Shown: positions 5,575 through 5,687 of the stretch, piece by piece
Layout: every line of letters starts with the position of its first letter
Numbering within the stretch: position 1 is the first letter of the stretch
Assembly (NCBI GenBank): GCA_002341315.1
Contig: DDNV01000054.1
Coordinates: 33,299 to 38,985 of the forward strand
DNA: 5,687 nt
Direction: 5' to 3'
Source: Cellvibrionales bacterium UBA2511
Lineage (GTDB): Bacteria > Pseudomonadota > Gammaproteobacteria > Pseudomonadales > Porticoccaceae
Program-made: the position numbers and the translations under genes
Notes under the pieces: generated by a model
What the model was told of the DNA's origin: nothing
What the model saw: only the letters and a program-made list of their open reading frames with translations
The model's database searches: none

Positions 5575-5687
5575 CCCCGATCCGTATTGCAGTTATGCCA
5601 AAAACAACTGACTCGATGATGGACAACCCTGTTGGGGTCAATGATGAAAATTGTGAACAGAGCCTAATGCATCGCCCGACTCAGCAC
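5575..5687. other. right-edge stretch without visible gene
   Basis: No credible coding frame, RNA gene or repeat element is seen. The one local pattern is a short inverted repeat CAAC-CCT-GTTG at about 5624-5634, upstream of the dehydrogenase promoter; it is small enough to be chance. A neighbouring gene presumably begins or ends beyond the window. Confidence 0.4.

Noticed and set aside
5641..5667. Tiny plus-strand frame starting ATG ATG AAA near the right edge
   Set aside because: It ends after eight codons and has no ribosome site.

Overview
The window looks like a chromosomal segment of a Gram-negative bacterium, most likely a gammaproteobacterium. The grounds are a membrane-anchored Cache-HAMP-GGDEF protein, a small protein resembling the DUF6435 family and moderate GC. 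The lineage is inferred from protein character only, since no rRNA, tRNA or taxonomic marker is present. There is no transposase, integrase, CRISPR array, tRNA or rRNA.

Left part (1-2038, minus strand): a tightly packed three-gene run, read right to left. It encodes an acyl carrier protein (1772-2038), an alpha/beta hydrolase (799-1779, overlapping the carrier gene by 8 bases) and the N-terminal part of an AMP-binding acyl-adenylating enzyme (759 down to the window edge). Together these are the core of an acyl or aminoacyl activation module: adenylate a carboxylic acid, load it on the carrier, then hydrolyse or transfer it. The product cannot be told, and the cluster continues beyond base 1. 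Sampled rows here run at about 38-53% GC, against 57-60% in the rows sampled to the right, so the module may be a later acquisition. The ligase also lacks the usual lysine of its phosphate-binding loop.

Middle (2282-3970, plus strand): a complete 562-residue diguanylate cyclase with two membrane segments, an extracytoplasmic Cache-type sensor, HAMP, and a GGDEF domain with intact active and inhibitory sites. It is divergent from the carrier-protein operon across a 243-base region that holds a plausible sigma70 promoter for the cyclase.

Right part (4101-5478, minus strand): a small charged helical protein resembling DUF6435 (4101-4283) lies downstream of a 340-residue NAD(P)-dependent dehydrogenase of the dihydrodipicolinate reductase / 2,4-diaminopentanoate dehydrogenase type (4456-5478). 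The 172 bases between them contain a nested inverted repeat. A good promoter candidate and a strong ribosome binding site precede the dehydrogenase. The leftover bases at the right edge (5575-5687) show no gene.

I see no clearly new defence or mobile system. The least ordinary items are the ACP-hydrolase-ligase module with its atypical ligase loop, the dehydrogenase with two altered motifs, and two structured intergenic elements.
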